From: a virus
Direction: 5' to 3' (one strand)
DNA: 39,800 bases
IMG/VR virus record: IMGVR_UViG_3300008339_012138
Coordinates: 1-39,800 of that record
Below the pieces are notes generated by a model that was not told where the DNA came from, made no database searches, and saw nothing but the letters and a program-made list of their open reading frames with translations. Shown here piece by piece: positions 33,466 through 39,800 of the stretch. Each line of letters starts with the position of its first letter. The first letter of the stretch is position 1. A program made the position numbers and the translations under genes.

Positions 33466-34101
33466 TTATATTATTTTAAATTTCCAAATAAACCCATTTG
33501 AAGTATTCTGTTTACCATTACAACAAAAAGAAATACCATCTTTACTACTATTAGTTTGCCTAGCAGCTTCATTTATACTATTAAATTCAGCTAATTTGAT
33601 TCCATCTAATGAATATTGTTCAACCATTTTTTTATTAGGAGCACTTTCTCTATATTTTAAAATCATTTCTTCAGTAGTAATACGAGGATTATTTTGTTTA
33701 GTTTGTTTTATTTTATCTATCACCTCTTGTGATCTTGATTTTTTATTCATACTCCACCATTGTTTCATTTTATTAATAGTATCAGGGGTGTGTTTTTTAC
33801 CTTTATTTAATAATCCATTCCCACCACTTCCCCCTAAACCAACATTTAATCCTTGTTTAACACTATTATAATGATTTATCCAATATATTTCACGTTCATC
33901 TAATTGTTCAATATTACATTCTTCAATAACTTCAAATTTATGATTTTCAACTCCATATTTTAAAATACTACGATGTAGTTTAATATGTTGTTTTATTGTT
34001 ATTATATTAGAATGATAATATCTCCATCTATGTTTAATATTTCTGGATTGGCCAATATATATTTTACCAGTTGGGTTTGTTATTTTATAAATTCCTATCA
34101 T
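33466..34101 (-). CDS. GIY-YIG homing endonuclease with NUMOD motifs
   Basis: 211 residues. MIGIYKITNPTGKIYIGQSR (1-20) holds the GIY...YIG catalytic core, followed by a DEREIYWINHY segment with the conserved Glu. Two DNA-contact modules follow: NUMOD3-like HTPDTINKMKQWWSMN and a C-terminal NUMOD1-like module (VEQYSLDGIKLAEFNSINEA... NGFIWKF). Such genes are selfish and sit between essential genes. It has its own promoter and sits between folE and the MazG-like gene. No intron is seen. Confidence 0.92.
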   Translation of the reverse strand: MIGIYKITNPTGKIYIGQSRNIKHRWRYYHSNIITIKQHIKLHRSILKYGVENHKFEVIEECNIEQLDEREIYWINHYNSVKQGLNVGLGGSGGNGLLNKGKKHTPDTINKMKQWWSMNKKSRSQEVIDKIKQTKQNNPRITTEEMILKYRESAPNKKMVEQYSLDGIKLAEFNSINEAARQTNSSKDGISFCCNGKQNTSNGFIWKFKII

Positions 34102-34108
34102 ATATCAA

Positions 34109-34138
34109 TAAATATGCGTTCCTTGCAGAGGAACGCAA
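34109..34138 (-). promoter_or_regulatory. Promoter of the homing endonuclease, wrapped around a hairpin
   Basis: Minus strand TTG (34136-34138) then 19 bp then CATATTTA (34109-34116), ATG at 34101 after 7 bp. The spacer is the hairpin 34116-34136. The -7 element has C in place of the first T. Confidence 0.55.
34116..34136 (-). terminator. Stem-loop after folE
   Basis: Perfect 8 bp stem GCGTTCCT / AGGAACGC with a 5 nt loop, starting 7 bp after the folE stop. It is followed on the minus strand by AT-rich but not pure T sequence, so it may be a weak terminator or an mRNA end stabiliser. Confidence 0.65.
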
Positions 34139-34142
34139 TCTA

Positions 34143-34868
34143 TTAACAATATGTTTGCATATGGAGTGTAAGCATACTCATTACTTCTTGTTTAGCTGTT
34201 CTGTTGTGATCAGCAAATACACCACTTACTTCACTTGTAACCATACTAGCACCCCAATGTTTAACACCCCTACAGGAAACACAATTGTGTGTGCTATGTA
34301 CTACTACCATTACATTTTCAGTTTCAGCTACTGCTTGAATAGCATTATGAACAGCAACTGTAAGTTGTTCCTGAATAGCACCTCTACGAGCAAAGTGTTC
34401 TACTATACGATTAAGTTTAGATAATCCTACTACTTTACCATCTTCTCCAGGAATATAAGCAATATGTGCTTTACCTAAAATAGCTTGATGATGATGTGAA
34501 CACATACTAACAATTGGAATATCTCGTTCTAATACAATTCCATTATAACCATCACTAGGAAAAGCAGTAATATCTGTAGGTAACTCATATCTACCCCTCC
34601 ATAGATCTTTTACATAAGCTTTAGCTACTCGAGTAGGTGTTTCCATAGAATTAGGATCATTTTCCCAATCAACACCTAATGAGGTTAAAAACTTACCATA
34701 ATAAAAAGAAGCATTTTTAATAATTTTTTCTTTTTCTTTTTCATTAAGTGAGCGATGCTCTCCTTTATCTAAAATTTCTTTTAATTGCAGTGAAATACCA
34801 TTAGCATAACCTGCTTGAGCCGTTTCTAGATTTTCTACATCAATTACTTGTCTTCGTTTATTTTCCAT
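34143..34868 (-). CDS. folE: GTP cyclohydrolase I
   Basis: 241 residues; the E. coli enzyme is 222. Zinc ligands are Cys123 and His126 (SMCSHHH) and Cys196 (HNCVSCRGVKH). METPTRVAKAYVKDLW and GLSKLNRIVEHFARR are conserved substrate-site regions. It opens GTP to dihydroneopterin triphosphate, the first step to folate and to 7-deazaguanine (preQ0). The window also holds QueE, so the deazaguanine route is favoured. Overlaps the thioredoxin-like gene by 11 bp; it is followed by a hairpin and the homing endonuclease. Confidence 0.95.
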   Translation of the reverse strand: MENKRRQVIDVENLETAQAGYANGISLQLKEILDKGEHRSLNEKEKEKIIKNASFYYGKFLTSLGVDWENDPNSMETPTRVAKAYVKDLWRGRYELPTDITAFPSDGYNGIVLERDIPIVSMCSHHHQAILGKAHIAYIPGEDGKVVGLSKLNRIVEHFARRGAIQEQLTVAVHNAIQAVAETENVMVVVHSTHNCVSCRGVKHWGASMVTSEVSGVFADHNRTAKQEVMSMLTLHMQTYC

Positions 34869-35145
34869 AATTTTTAATAAAAGTTTTAATTTTTTGTGGA
34901 CCTTCTAAAACACTAACACCTCCATTATTTATATGAAGAATAGTAGGTATATACATTATATTAAAATATTCTTGTATTTCAGTTTCAGAATCTGAATCTA
35001 TTTCAATATATGAAATTTCATTTATATTTGCAAATTTTTTTATTAAAGGTTTGAGTTCTTTACAATGTCCACACCAATCAGTATGAATTAATATTATAGC
35101 CTCGTCATTGTTTAATTGAAGTTGTTTTAAAGTTTGTTTATCCAT
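34858..35145 (-). CDS. Thioredoxin-like protein with CGHC
   Basis: 95 residues. The active site is DWCGHCKE with Cys25 and Cys28. ILIHTDWCGHCKELKPLI and the cis-Pro region MYIPTILHINNGGVSVLEGP complete the thioredoxin fold. The CGHC motif is the type of protein disulfide isomerase, more oxidising than CGPC. It may supply electrons to ribonucleotide reductase or alter host disulfides. No signal peptide, so cytoplasmic. The next gene upstream also has a thioredoxin-like end. Confidence 0.9.
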   Translation of the reverse strand: MDKQTLKQLQLNNDEAIILIHTDWCGHCKELKPLIKKFANINEISYIEIDSDSETEIQEYFNIMYIPTILHINNGGVSVLEGPQKIKTFIKNYGK

Positions 35146-35163
35146 ATAAAATTTTATTAATTA

Positions 35164-36138
35164 TTATTTCCAATTACCATTCTGTAAAAATTGAGAAATT
35201 TTATCTTTTGTATTTGCTGGTTCATAACCTGTTGTATATCCTATTCGTCTTCTAGATTCACCCTTTTCATTTATGAAAAATATTTGTGGTAGAGCCATAA
35301 CTTCAGAAATTTCAACAAGTTCTTGAGATTTTGTTTTAGGTTGTATAATTTCTTTATTATTAATAAATTTTTTAACAGGTGGATCAACAAGAATAAACTT
35401 AAATGAAACTAAATTTGTATCATAAGTTGTTTTAAATTTATCAAAATGTTTTTTCATTTCAATAGCTAACCCACAACTATTATCATAAAATAAACATATT
35501 GTTTTTTTATTTCTAAAACTCAATAATTCTTTTTGTCTTTTACTTAATGGTAAAAACTTTGATTCATGAATTTTAATTCTAGCTTCTCTTTCATTATGTT
35601 CTTTTTTTACTTTTTCAAAAATTTTTCGTTCTTCTTCACTAAGAGTTTGTGAATAAACTGTTTGGGAAAAAGAAAATATAAAACTTACTAAAAAAAATAA
35701 TGTTAAAGTTTTATTGAAAATAGAATTATTAAAACTAGTCATAAAATTACGTTTAAATTTTATCCAATTGTATTTAGTTGAACGTTTAAATCTTTCTATA
35801 TCAATATCAAATCTCATACGTCTTCCTATAGGATAAGAAACTTTAAGTAGTTCACGTTTTAATTTAGGGTATTTTTTGAATAAAGTAATAAATTTTAGTT
35901 GACTTGGGTAACTACAAAAATCAAATTTACCATCTTCAAAATGAGCTAATTCTTGAGTTGAAGGAGTAAATTTATCTAAAAACTTAATATCTACACCTCC
36001 TTCCAATAAATTACGTTTTAAAACTACCCAATTATCTGAACCTACGTTAACTGCACTTTCATAGAAATTATCCATTGCGGTATTAAGTTTAATCGAAACT
36101 TTTACCTTACTTTCATAAAGAAAATTTAGTGTTTTCAT
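35164..36138 (-). CDS. Two-part protein: unknown N-domain plus membrane-anchored thioredoxin-like domain
   Basis: 324 residues. Residues 1-130 are soluble and basic (MKTLNFLYESKVKVSIKLNT onward) with no family known to me. Residues 132-163 (MTSFNNSIFNKTLTLFFLVS, ending FSQTVYSQ) look like a signal peptide or membrane anchor in the middle of the protein. Residues about 200-324 resemble a thioredoxin fold (ICLFYDNSCGLAIEM, cis-Pro LPQIFFINEKG), but only one Cys remains of CxxC. A second start at Met132 could give a separate secreted protein. Thioredoxin genes side by side suggest a shared task. Confidence 0.75.
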   Translation of the reverse strand: MKTLNFLYESKVKVSIKLNTAMDNFYESAVNVGSDNWVVLKRNLLEGGVDIKFLDKFTPSTQELAHFEDGKFDFCSYPSQLKFITLFKKYPKLKRELLKVSYPIGRRMRFDIDIERFKRSTKYNWIKFKRNFMTSFNNSIFNKTLTLFFLVSFIFSFSQTVYSQTLSEEERKIFEKVKKEHNEREARIKIHESKFLPLSKRQKELLSFRNKKTICLFYDNSCGLAIEMKKHFDKFKTTYDTNLVSFKFILVDPPVKKFINNKEIIQPKTKSQELVEISEVMALPQIFFINEKGESRRRIGYTTGYEPANTKDKISQFLQNGNWK

Positions 36139-36143
36139 AGTTT

Positions 36144-36308
36144 TTATTTTTTAGGGATTTTGTATGCAAGTATTGTTGCGATTGTAAGTTTTAAAACAAT
36201 GCATGTAAAAATTACTAACACACATATAGGAAAAAATTCACCTAATAATGTATCGAAATGTGAATGTTCACTTATATAATCAATATTACTTAAATTTGAA
36301 GATTTCAT
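36144..36308 (-). CDS. Small single-span membrane protein, 54 residues
   Basis: An ORF of 54 codons, MKSSNLSNIDYISEHSHFDT at the start, then one hydrophobic helix (FFPICVLVIFTCIVLKLTIA) and KIPKK at the end. The positive tail suggests the N-terminus faces outward. It has its own promoter (36338-36369) and ends 5 bp before the next ATG. Function unknown; size is suitable for a spanin or antiholin-like role, but that is a guess. Confidence 0.7.
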   Translation of the reverse strand: MKSSNLSNIDYISEHSHFDTLLGEFFPICVLVIFTCIVLKLTIATILAYKIPKK

Positions 36309-36337
36309 ATAAGTATTTTTTATTAATTATCTTGACA

Positions 36338-36369
36338 TAAAGATACGAAAGGCCTCTTGCGAGGCCAAA
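36338..36369 (-). promoter_or_regulatory. Promoter with full TTTG box, wrapped around a GCAA hairpin
   Basis: Minus strand TTTG (36366-36369) then 20 bp then TATCTTTA (36338-36345). The element TTTCGTATCTTTA is the same as before the gene at 5153-5350. It drives the small membrane protein and probably the thioredoxin-folE genes downstream. Confidence 0.78.
36351..36366 (-). terminator. GC-rich hairpin with GCAA loop after the endolysin
   Basis: Minus strand stem GGCCTC / GAGGCC with a GCAA (GNRA-type) tetraloop, 28 bp after the endolysin stop, followed by TTTCGT. A stable 6 bp stem of pure G, C and one A/T pair stands out in this AT-rich DNA. The T run is short, so termination may be partial. 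Confidence 0.65.
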
Positions 36370-36393
36370 CTATAATACACGATATGTAATTTT

Positions 36394-36930
36394 TTATAAA
36401 TTTACATATGTAGTTCCTGGGATAAAGTTTTTTGCTTGATGTTTTGGTAATAAAGTTCTCCAAGTATGACCAAATGTTTTTTCAAAATGAGGTCTATCTT
36501 TAAAAGATTTCCAATCTCCCCCCCAAACCCAGTTATGTTTTTTAAAAATATTTACTACTTCCATCCAATCTGCTTTTCCATCTTTATCAAAATCAACATT
36601 AGTTTCCCAAGACACTGATTCAAAAGTTCCATCACTATTAGTATCTTTAAGTAATACTATATCAAGTGCTAAACCATAATTGTGTATAGATTGACCTCCT
36701 TTAGCTTTAGTTACTATACCTAACTTATTTCCTTTAGAATCATATAGTTTAGTTCTTCCTCTTGAATATATTTCATTTTGTTCTTCAAAAGTTCTTAATG
36801 TATAAGCAAATCGACATATTGCTTTGCCTGATAAAGCAGGAACTATTTCATTTTCATAAATGTTTTTTACTTCTTGTCTTACTGCTGGGTGTAAGGTTTC
36901 GATTCTTTGTAATGTAATTTGGTCTTTCAT
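36394..36930 (-). CDS. Peptidase endolysin (VanY / L-alanyl-D-glutamate peptidase type)
   Basis: 178 residues. Zinc site is SIHNYGLALD with His83 and Asp90 and the late PHFE with His148 (WGGDWKSFKDRPHFE). RFAYTLRTFEEQNEIYSRGR is the N-terminal substrate-side motif. This is the M15 peptidase fold of T5-like endolysins, which cut peptidoglycan stem peptides. Residues 96-122 contain two DxDxDG-like loops (DTNSDG and DFDKDGKADW) that could bind calcium. No signal peptide, so a holin is needed. Overlaps the upstream secreted-protein gene by 4 bp. Confidence 0.92.
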   Translation of the reverse strand: MKDQITLQRIETLHPAVRQEVKNIYENEIVPALSGKAICRFAYTLRTFEEQNEIYSRGRTKLYDSKGNKLGIVTKAKGGQSIHNYGLALDIVLLKDTNSDGTFESVSWETNVDFDKDGKADWMEVVNIFKKHNWVWGGDWKSFKDRPHFEKTFGHTWRTLLPKHQAKNFIPGTTYVNL

Positions 36931-37502
36931 AAGTTAACTAGTGTTACTCGTCCTATGACTTGTTTAAATATATTTTTATGGTCTTTATAATTGAATTTAT
37001 ACACATAAACCCCTTCCATAATCATTTCATTATTTTTGGTTCTTCCGTTCCATAAATATGTAGAGTCAAAACTTTCAAATATTAATTCACCCCACCTATT
37101 AAAAATCATTAAATGATAATCTGTTATGTTTAGTGTTTTTATATGAAAATAATCATTTAAATTATCTTCATTTGGAGTAAAAGCATTAGGAATCCAAACA
37201 TAACTATCTAAACATAAGATTACTTTTATTACGACTGAAGTATTATCTGTTTTGCAATTATCATTAGAGTAATAAACTGATAGATTATATAATCCTTCTT
37301 TATTTAATAATAATATTATTTGAGATTCATCTTGATATAATATTGCAGATGAAGGATCTACATTCCATACTGTAGTAAAATATTCAAAATTTTCAACATA
37401 AAACTTTTTTATAGTATCTCCTTTACATAATTCTATCACATAGTTTTGTGAAAACAAAACATTAGATAGAAAAATTAGAAATACTAATAAAAATTGTTTC
37501 AT
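36927..37502 (-). CDS. Small secreted protein with T9SS type B sorting domain
   Basis: 191 residues. MKQFLLVFLIFLSNVLFSQ is a signal peptide. A short beta domain follows (20-95), then a complete C-terminal sorting domain: WIPNAFTPNEDNLNDYF, LMIFNRWGELIFES, LWNGRTKNNEMIMEGVYVYK and VIGRVTLVNL. These match the gliding-motility-associated C-terminal domain (TIGR04131/CHU_C). It should be exported and T9SS-processed. Its domain is only about 80 residues, so it may carry the sorting signal for the genes next to it. Shares one base with the upstream gene and overlaps the endolysin. Confidence 0.92.
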   Translation of the reverse strand: MKQFLLVFLIFLSNVLFSQNYVIELCKGDTIKKFYVENFEYFTTVWNVDPSSAILYQDESQIILLLNKEGLYNLSVYYSNDNCKTDNTSVVIKVILCLDSYVWIPNAFTPNEDNLNDYFHIKTLNITDYHLMIFNRWGELIFESFDSTYLWNGRTKNNEMIMEGVYVYKFNYKDHKNIFKQVIGRVTLVNL

Positions 37503-38071
37503 TAGTTATCACTGTTGAGTGTAGGAGGAGGTGGTAAGGGAGTAATAGTAATAGTTCCGTTTCCTGATCCTTGACACCCATTAACATCTATAAAAGTAGC
37601 AGTTATAGGATAAACCCCAGGAGCTAATCCTGCAGGATTAAATGTATTACCTACCACACCAACTCCAGCCCAGGTAACTCCTGTTGGATTAGAAATTAAA
37701 ACAAATGGGTCTGAGTTTTGGCATACTACTTGATCTGTAACCACTATATTAAGTAGAGGAACTATAGTAATAGTACTAATACTAGATGAAGTACATCCGT
37801 CTGCATTAGTTACTGTTGTTTCTATATTATATACTCCAGGAGTATTCCAAGTTACTTGAATTTGATCCCCTCCTGAAATAGAGGTAAAAGGTTGAGCAGG
37901 TGTTATGGTAAATGAATATGTAAAAGTAGGATCAATTACTGATGGCCCGTAAATTACAGTAGAACCTACACATTTTTGCTGTCCATCAGCTACAAATGGA
38001 GTAGGAACTTGGGAAAAACCACTTACAGTAAATAGTATTAATGTAGATAATAACAGGAGAAGTTTTTTCAT
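37502..38071 (-). CDS. Secreted Ig/PKD-like repeat protein without sorting domain
   Basis: 189 residues. MKKLLLLLSTLILFTVSGFS is a signal peptide. Two Ig/PKD-like domains follow: the first has TPGVYNIETTVTNADGCTSS, the second AGLAPGVYPITATFIDVNGC. It ends at ITPLPPPPTLNSDN right after the second domain, with no sorting domain. In large Bacteroidetes adhesins such domains continue into a C-terminal sorting domain, which here is in the separate next gene. Shares one base with that gene. Confidence 0.85.
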   Translation of the reverse strand: MKKLLLLLSTLILFTVSGFSQVPTPFVADGQQKCVGSTVIYGPSVIDPTFTYSFTITPAQPFTSISGGDQIQVTWNTPGVYNIETTVTNADGCTSSSISTITIVPLLNIVVTDQVVCQNSDPFVLISNPTGVTWAGVGVVGNTFNPAGLAPGVYPITATFIDVNGCQGSGNGTITITPLPPPPTLNSDN

Positions 38072-38100
38072 AAATTTAATTTTGGTTAATATTATATTGA

Positions 38101-38130
38101 TAAATATATGTTGATTTTAATTCTGATCAG
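38101..38130 (-). promoter_or_regulatory. Promoter before the 37.5-38.1 kb secreted gene
   Basis: Minus strand CTG (38128-38130) then 19 bp then TATATTTA (38101-38108), with the ATG at 38071 after 29 bp. The -33 element is inside a perfect palindrome TTCTGATCAGAA (38121-38132) at the end of the upstream gene. Confidence 0.5.
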
Positions 38131-39481
38131 AATAAAGTATAACTGAAGGAAATGGTGTAACTATAATAGGTAATGGGACTGTTCTTGTACAACCATTAAA
38201 TGAAACTAAACTCAATTGGTATGTAGTATTACTTGATGGGGAAACAGTAATACTTTGTGTAGTTTGATTTCCTGGCATCCATAAATAAGATTGATAACCA
38301 TTAGGTGCAGTTAATGTTACAGTTTCTCCTACACATATAGTATCAGGATATGCATCTAAAAATGATTGTGAACATACAGCATCTATATAAGCATAACCAT
38401 AGTGTGCACTTTGAGTACAATCTCCTGTAGTAAATTCAGCAGTAACTGCTTGTCCTATATAGTTATCTAAATCTACATTTACTGTACTCCAAGGTTTATA
38501 TCTAACACCTGTACATGTAGTTGAGTTAAAAAATCCAGGTAAATTACCTGCTGCAGATACTACAAATTCTGAACATGGAATAACATTACCATTTTGATCT
38601 CTTAGTAATGCTCTAAAAAAAGGTTGTTCATTAGATGTATGACCAGGATCTTCAAAAACTACAGCATAGCGATAGGTAAAACTATTGTTGCTTGGAGATA
38701 CTATAAATGTTTGTGTTAATTGTTCTGCTTGAGAATTAACATTAGCGTCACCTAATCTAACAGAAAATGGTCCTCCTAATGGATCTACTCTTGGAAAACC
38801 ACCACATGGATCATTTCCACCTGACATTATAGTATGTCTTCCATTAACTATACCTATTGCTGTTGCATCATAGTTTGGTGTTGGAGCACCAATATATGCT
38901 CTTGTAGCTAAACCTGTTGTACCAAACCAACCATTAAAATTGTTACTACTAAAACCTATGTTAGTACAACTAGGTTGAGGTATTACTGGTGTAAACTGTA
39001 TTCTTAAATCAAATTGAGAGCAGTTAGCAAAATAATTACCCCAAACATAGTTGTCTACTAACACATAGTAAGTTTGACCTGCTTGTAAATATTCTACTAT
39101 TGATGCATTAGCTGTTGATGGATTATATAATGCAAAACCCATACATGCTCCAAATGTTCCTGGACACGCATTAGATAATGTTATTACTGGATATGCAGTT
39201 CCTGTAGCTACTACATCATTTAGTAAGATACTTACATAACCATTTTGTGTAGGAGTGAAACTATATAACCAATCCTGACCTCCATAATAATTACCTGTAG
39301 CTGTAAATATACAAGGATTAGCTCCTGTATAATCATTTCCGTCTCCACAAGTAGATTGATTATTACCAAAGAATGGTAGAGTTATAGGATTAGCAGCTGC
39401 TCCAGCGCAAGTATTTGATCCCTGCGCTGAGAGCTTTGAGTAAGCAAATAGTGTAATAAATAGTAAAAGATACTTAAACAT
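38117..39481 (-). CDS. Large secreted adhesin-like protein
   Basis: 454 residues. MFKYLLLFITLFAYSKLSAQ is a signal peptide. Residues 20-170 look like a PPC-type domain (DWLYSFTPTQNGYVSILLND; TYYVLVDNYVWGNYFANC). Residues 190-375 are a jelly-roll-like domain (RHTIMSGGNDPCGGFPRVDP, AYIDAVC). Residues 378-450 are an Ig-like domain ending TPFPSVILYSDQN. No sorting domain is present. The ends of this and the next gene resemble each other (YSDQN and NSDN). It may attach through the neighbouring T9SS protein. Overlaps queE by 8 bp. Confidence 0.82.
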   Translation of the reverse strand: MFKYLLLFITLFAYSKLSAQGSNTCAGAAANPITLPFFGNNQSTCGDGNDYTGANPCIFTATGNYYGGQDWLYSFTPTQNGYVSILLNDVVATGTAYPVITLSNACPGTFGACMGFALYNPSTANASIVEYLQAGQTYYVLVDNYVWGNYFANCSQFDLRIQFTPVIPQPSCTNIGFSSNNFNGWFGTTGLATRAYIGAPTPNYDATAIGIVNGRHTIMSGGNDPCGGFPRVDPLGGPFSVRLGDANVNSQAEQLTQTFIVSPSNNSFTYRYAVVFEDPGHTSNEQPFFRALLRDQNGNVIPCSEFVVSAAGNLPGFFNSTTCTGVRYKPWSTVNVDLDNYIGQAVTAEFTTGDCTQSAHYGYAYIDAVCSQSFLDAYPDTICVGETVTLTAPNGYQSYLWMPGNQTTQSITVSPSSNTTYQLSLVSFNGCTRTVPLPIIVTPFPSVILYSDQN

Positions 39482-39800
39482 TTAATGTCTTATCCCAAGC
39501 TGAGATATGTAATCTTGTTAATCCTCTAAATTTATATTTTTTAGCCATCTCCAATGTAAACTGAGTACGCTCATGGAAATCTGTTTGACTATCTAAACCA
39601 GGCATGCAAACTACATTTTTAAGTGGAATATTAAATGGCTCAATAAAGTCACGGAATATTTCCTTAACATCATCTTCAGTTGAAATAACGAACTTAAATT
39701 GATAGTTTGAGTGTTCCATGATGCGTTTGATAGCATCAGGATTGATACGTTGTTTTTCAGCTAGACCTGAGTTGGATAGTTTAGGTGAGCAGTTGATTTG
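39474..39800 (-). CDS. queE: 7-carboxy-7-deazaguanine synthase, C-terminal part (5' end outside window)
   Basis: 108 residues are visible, open at the right edge. They read INCSPKLSNSGL, then IMEHSNYQFKFVISTEDDVK and NVVCMPGLDSQTDFHERTQF, then ending LHISAWDKTLNV. This fits the C-terminal half of QueE, a radical-SAM enzyme that makes 7-carboxy-7-deazaguanine. The Cys-x3-Cys-x2-Cys motif would lie in the missing N-terminus. With FolE it supports a phage deazaguanine route used for DNA modification or queuosine. An internal Met at 39719 is not the start. Confidence 0.85.
   Translation of the reverse strand, partial: QINCSPKLSNSGLAEKQRINPDAIKRIMEHSNYQFKFVISTEDDVKEIFRDFIEPFNIPLKNVVCMPGLDSQTDFHERTQFTLEMAKKYKFRGLTRLHISAWDKTLNV

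Noticed and set aside
34071-34424. 117-codon plus-strand ORF
   Set aside because: It covers the folE C-terminal region and the hairpin. The protein looks like reverse reading of folE (Cys/His/Tyr-rich) and no promoter precedes it.
38072-38116. tRNA or small RNA in the gaps
   Set aside because: No gap is long enough for a tRNA with a cloverleaf except 36309-36393, and this gap has only the single hairpin and promoter.

Overview
The window is a 39.8 kb piece of a virulent, T4-like tailed phage infecting a Bacteroidetes host. The phage call rests on a complete T4-type replisome: family B DNA polymerase gp43, sliding clamp gp45, and clamp loader gp44 and gp62. It is supported by an endolysin, a GIY-YIG homing endonuclease and dense packing of about 60 genes, all on the minus strand, many with 1, 4 or 8 bp overlaps. 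The host call rests on SprB-type repeats, type IX secretion (T9SS) type B sorting domains on phage-encoded secreted proteins, and promoters of the Bacteroidetes kind (TTG, 19-20 bp, TATATTTA). Base composition is strongly AT-rich throughout. No tRNA, CRISPR array, insertion sequence or gene-free stretch longer than 300 bases was seen.

Layout in plus-strand coordinates (transcription runs right to left). 1-2462: a large SprB-like secreted adhesin, cut by the window edge before the end of its sorting domain. 2486-8869: small accessory genes around an enlarged thymidylate synthase, with a methylglyoxal synthase, a Zn-finger/HNH pair, a holin-like membrane protein and many short unknown genes. 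8891-23467: a 14.6 kb surface-glycan cluster with two GT4 enzymes, several GT-A transferases, a GT11 fucosyltransferase, four methyltransferases (two of them FkbM type), a GDP-mannose 3,5-epimerase, a nucleotide-sugar 6-dehydrogenase and an NAD synthetase. 23517-32958: a ribbon-helix-helix regulator, a Cas4/AddB-like Fe-S nuclease, the clamp loader, GroEL and GroES, the clamp and the polymerase. 32961-36308: a MazG-like hydrolase, homing endonuclease, GTP cyclohydrolase I and thioredoxin-like proteins. 36394-39481: a peptidase endolysin in one overlapping run with three secreted proteins, of which only the last-transcribed carries a T9SS sorting domain. 39474-39800: the C-terminal part of QueE.

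The replisome copies the genome, while ThyA, MazG-like and thioredoxin genes support nucleotide supply. FolE and QueE are two steps of the preQ0/7-deazaguanine route. The glycan cluster can be read as a GDP-L-galactose/uronate supply feeding transferases. The secreted adhesin genes and endolysin point to remodelling of the host surface during infection.

The most unusual items are: (1) phage genes for T9SS-sorted, gliding-adhesin-like proteins, one set linked to the lysis gene; (2) three sites where a terminator-like hairpin fills the spacer of the next gene's promoter, so that end and restart of transcription share about 30 bp; (3) recurrent AGTTATG start contexts and promoters placed so close to ATG that mRNAs may be nearly leaderless; (4) a possible capsid-targeting leader on the 2940-3503 protein; (5) an inserted small domain in gp43. 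All functional calls come from reading motifs by eye; no database search was run.
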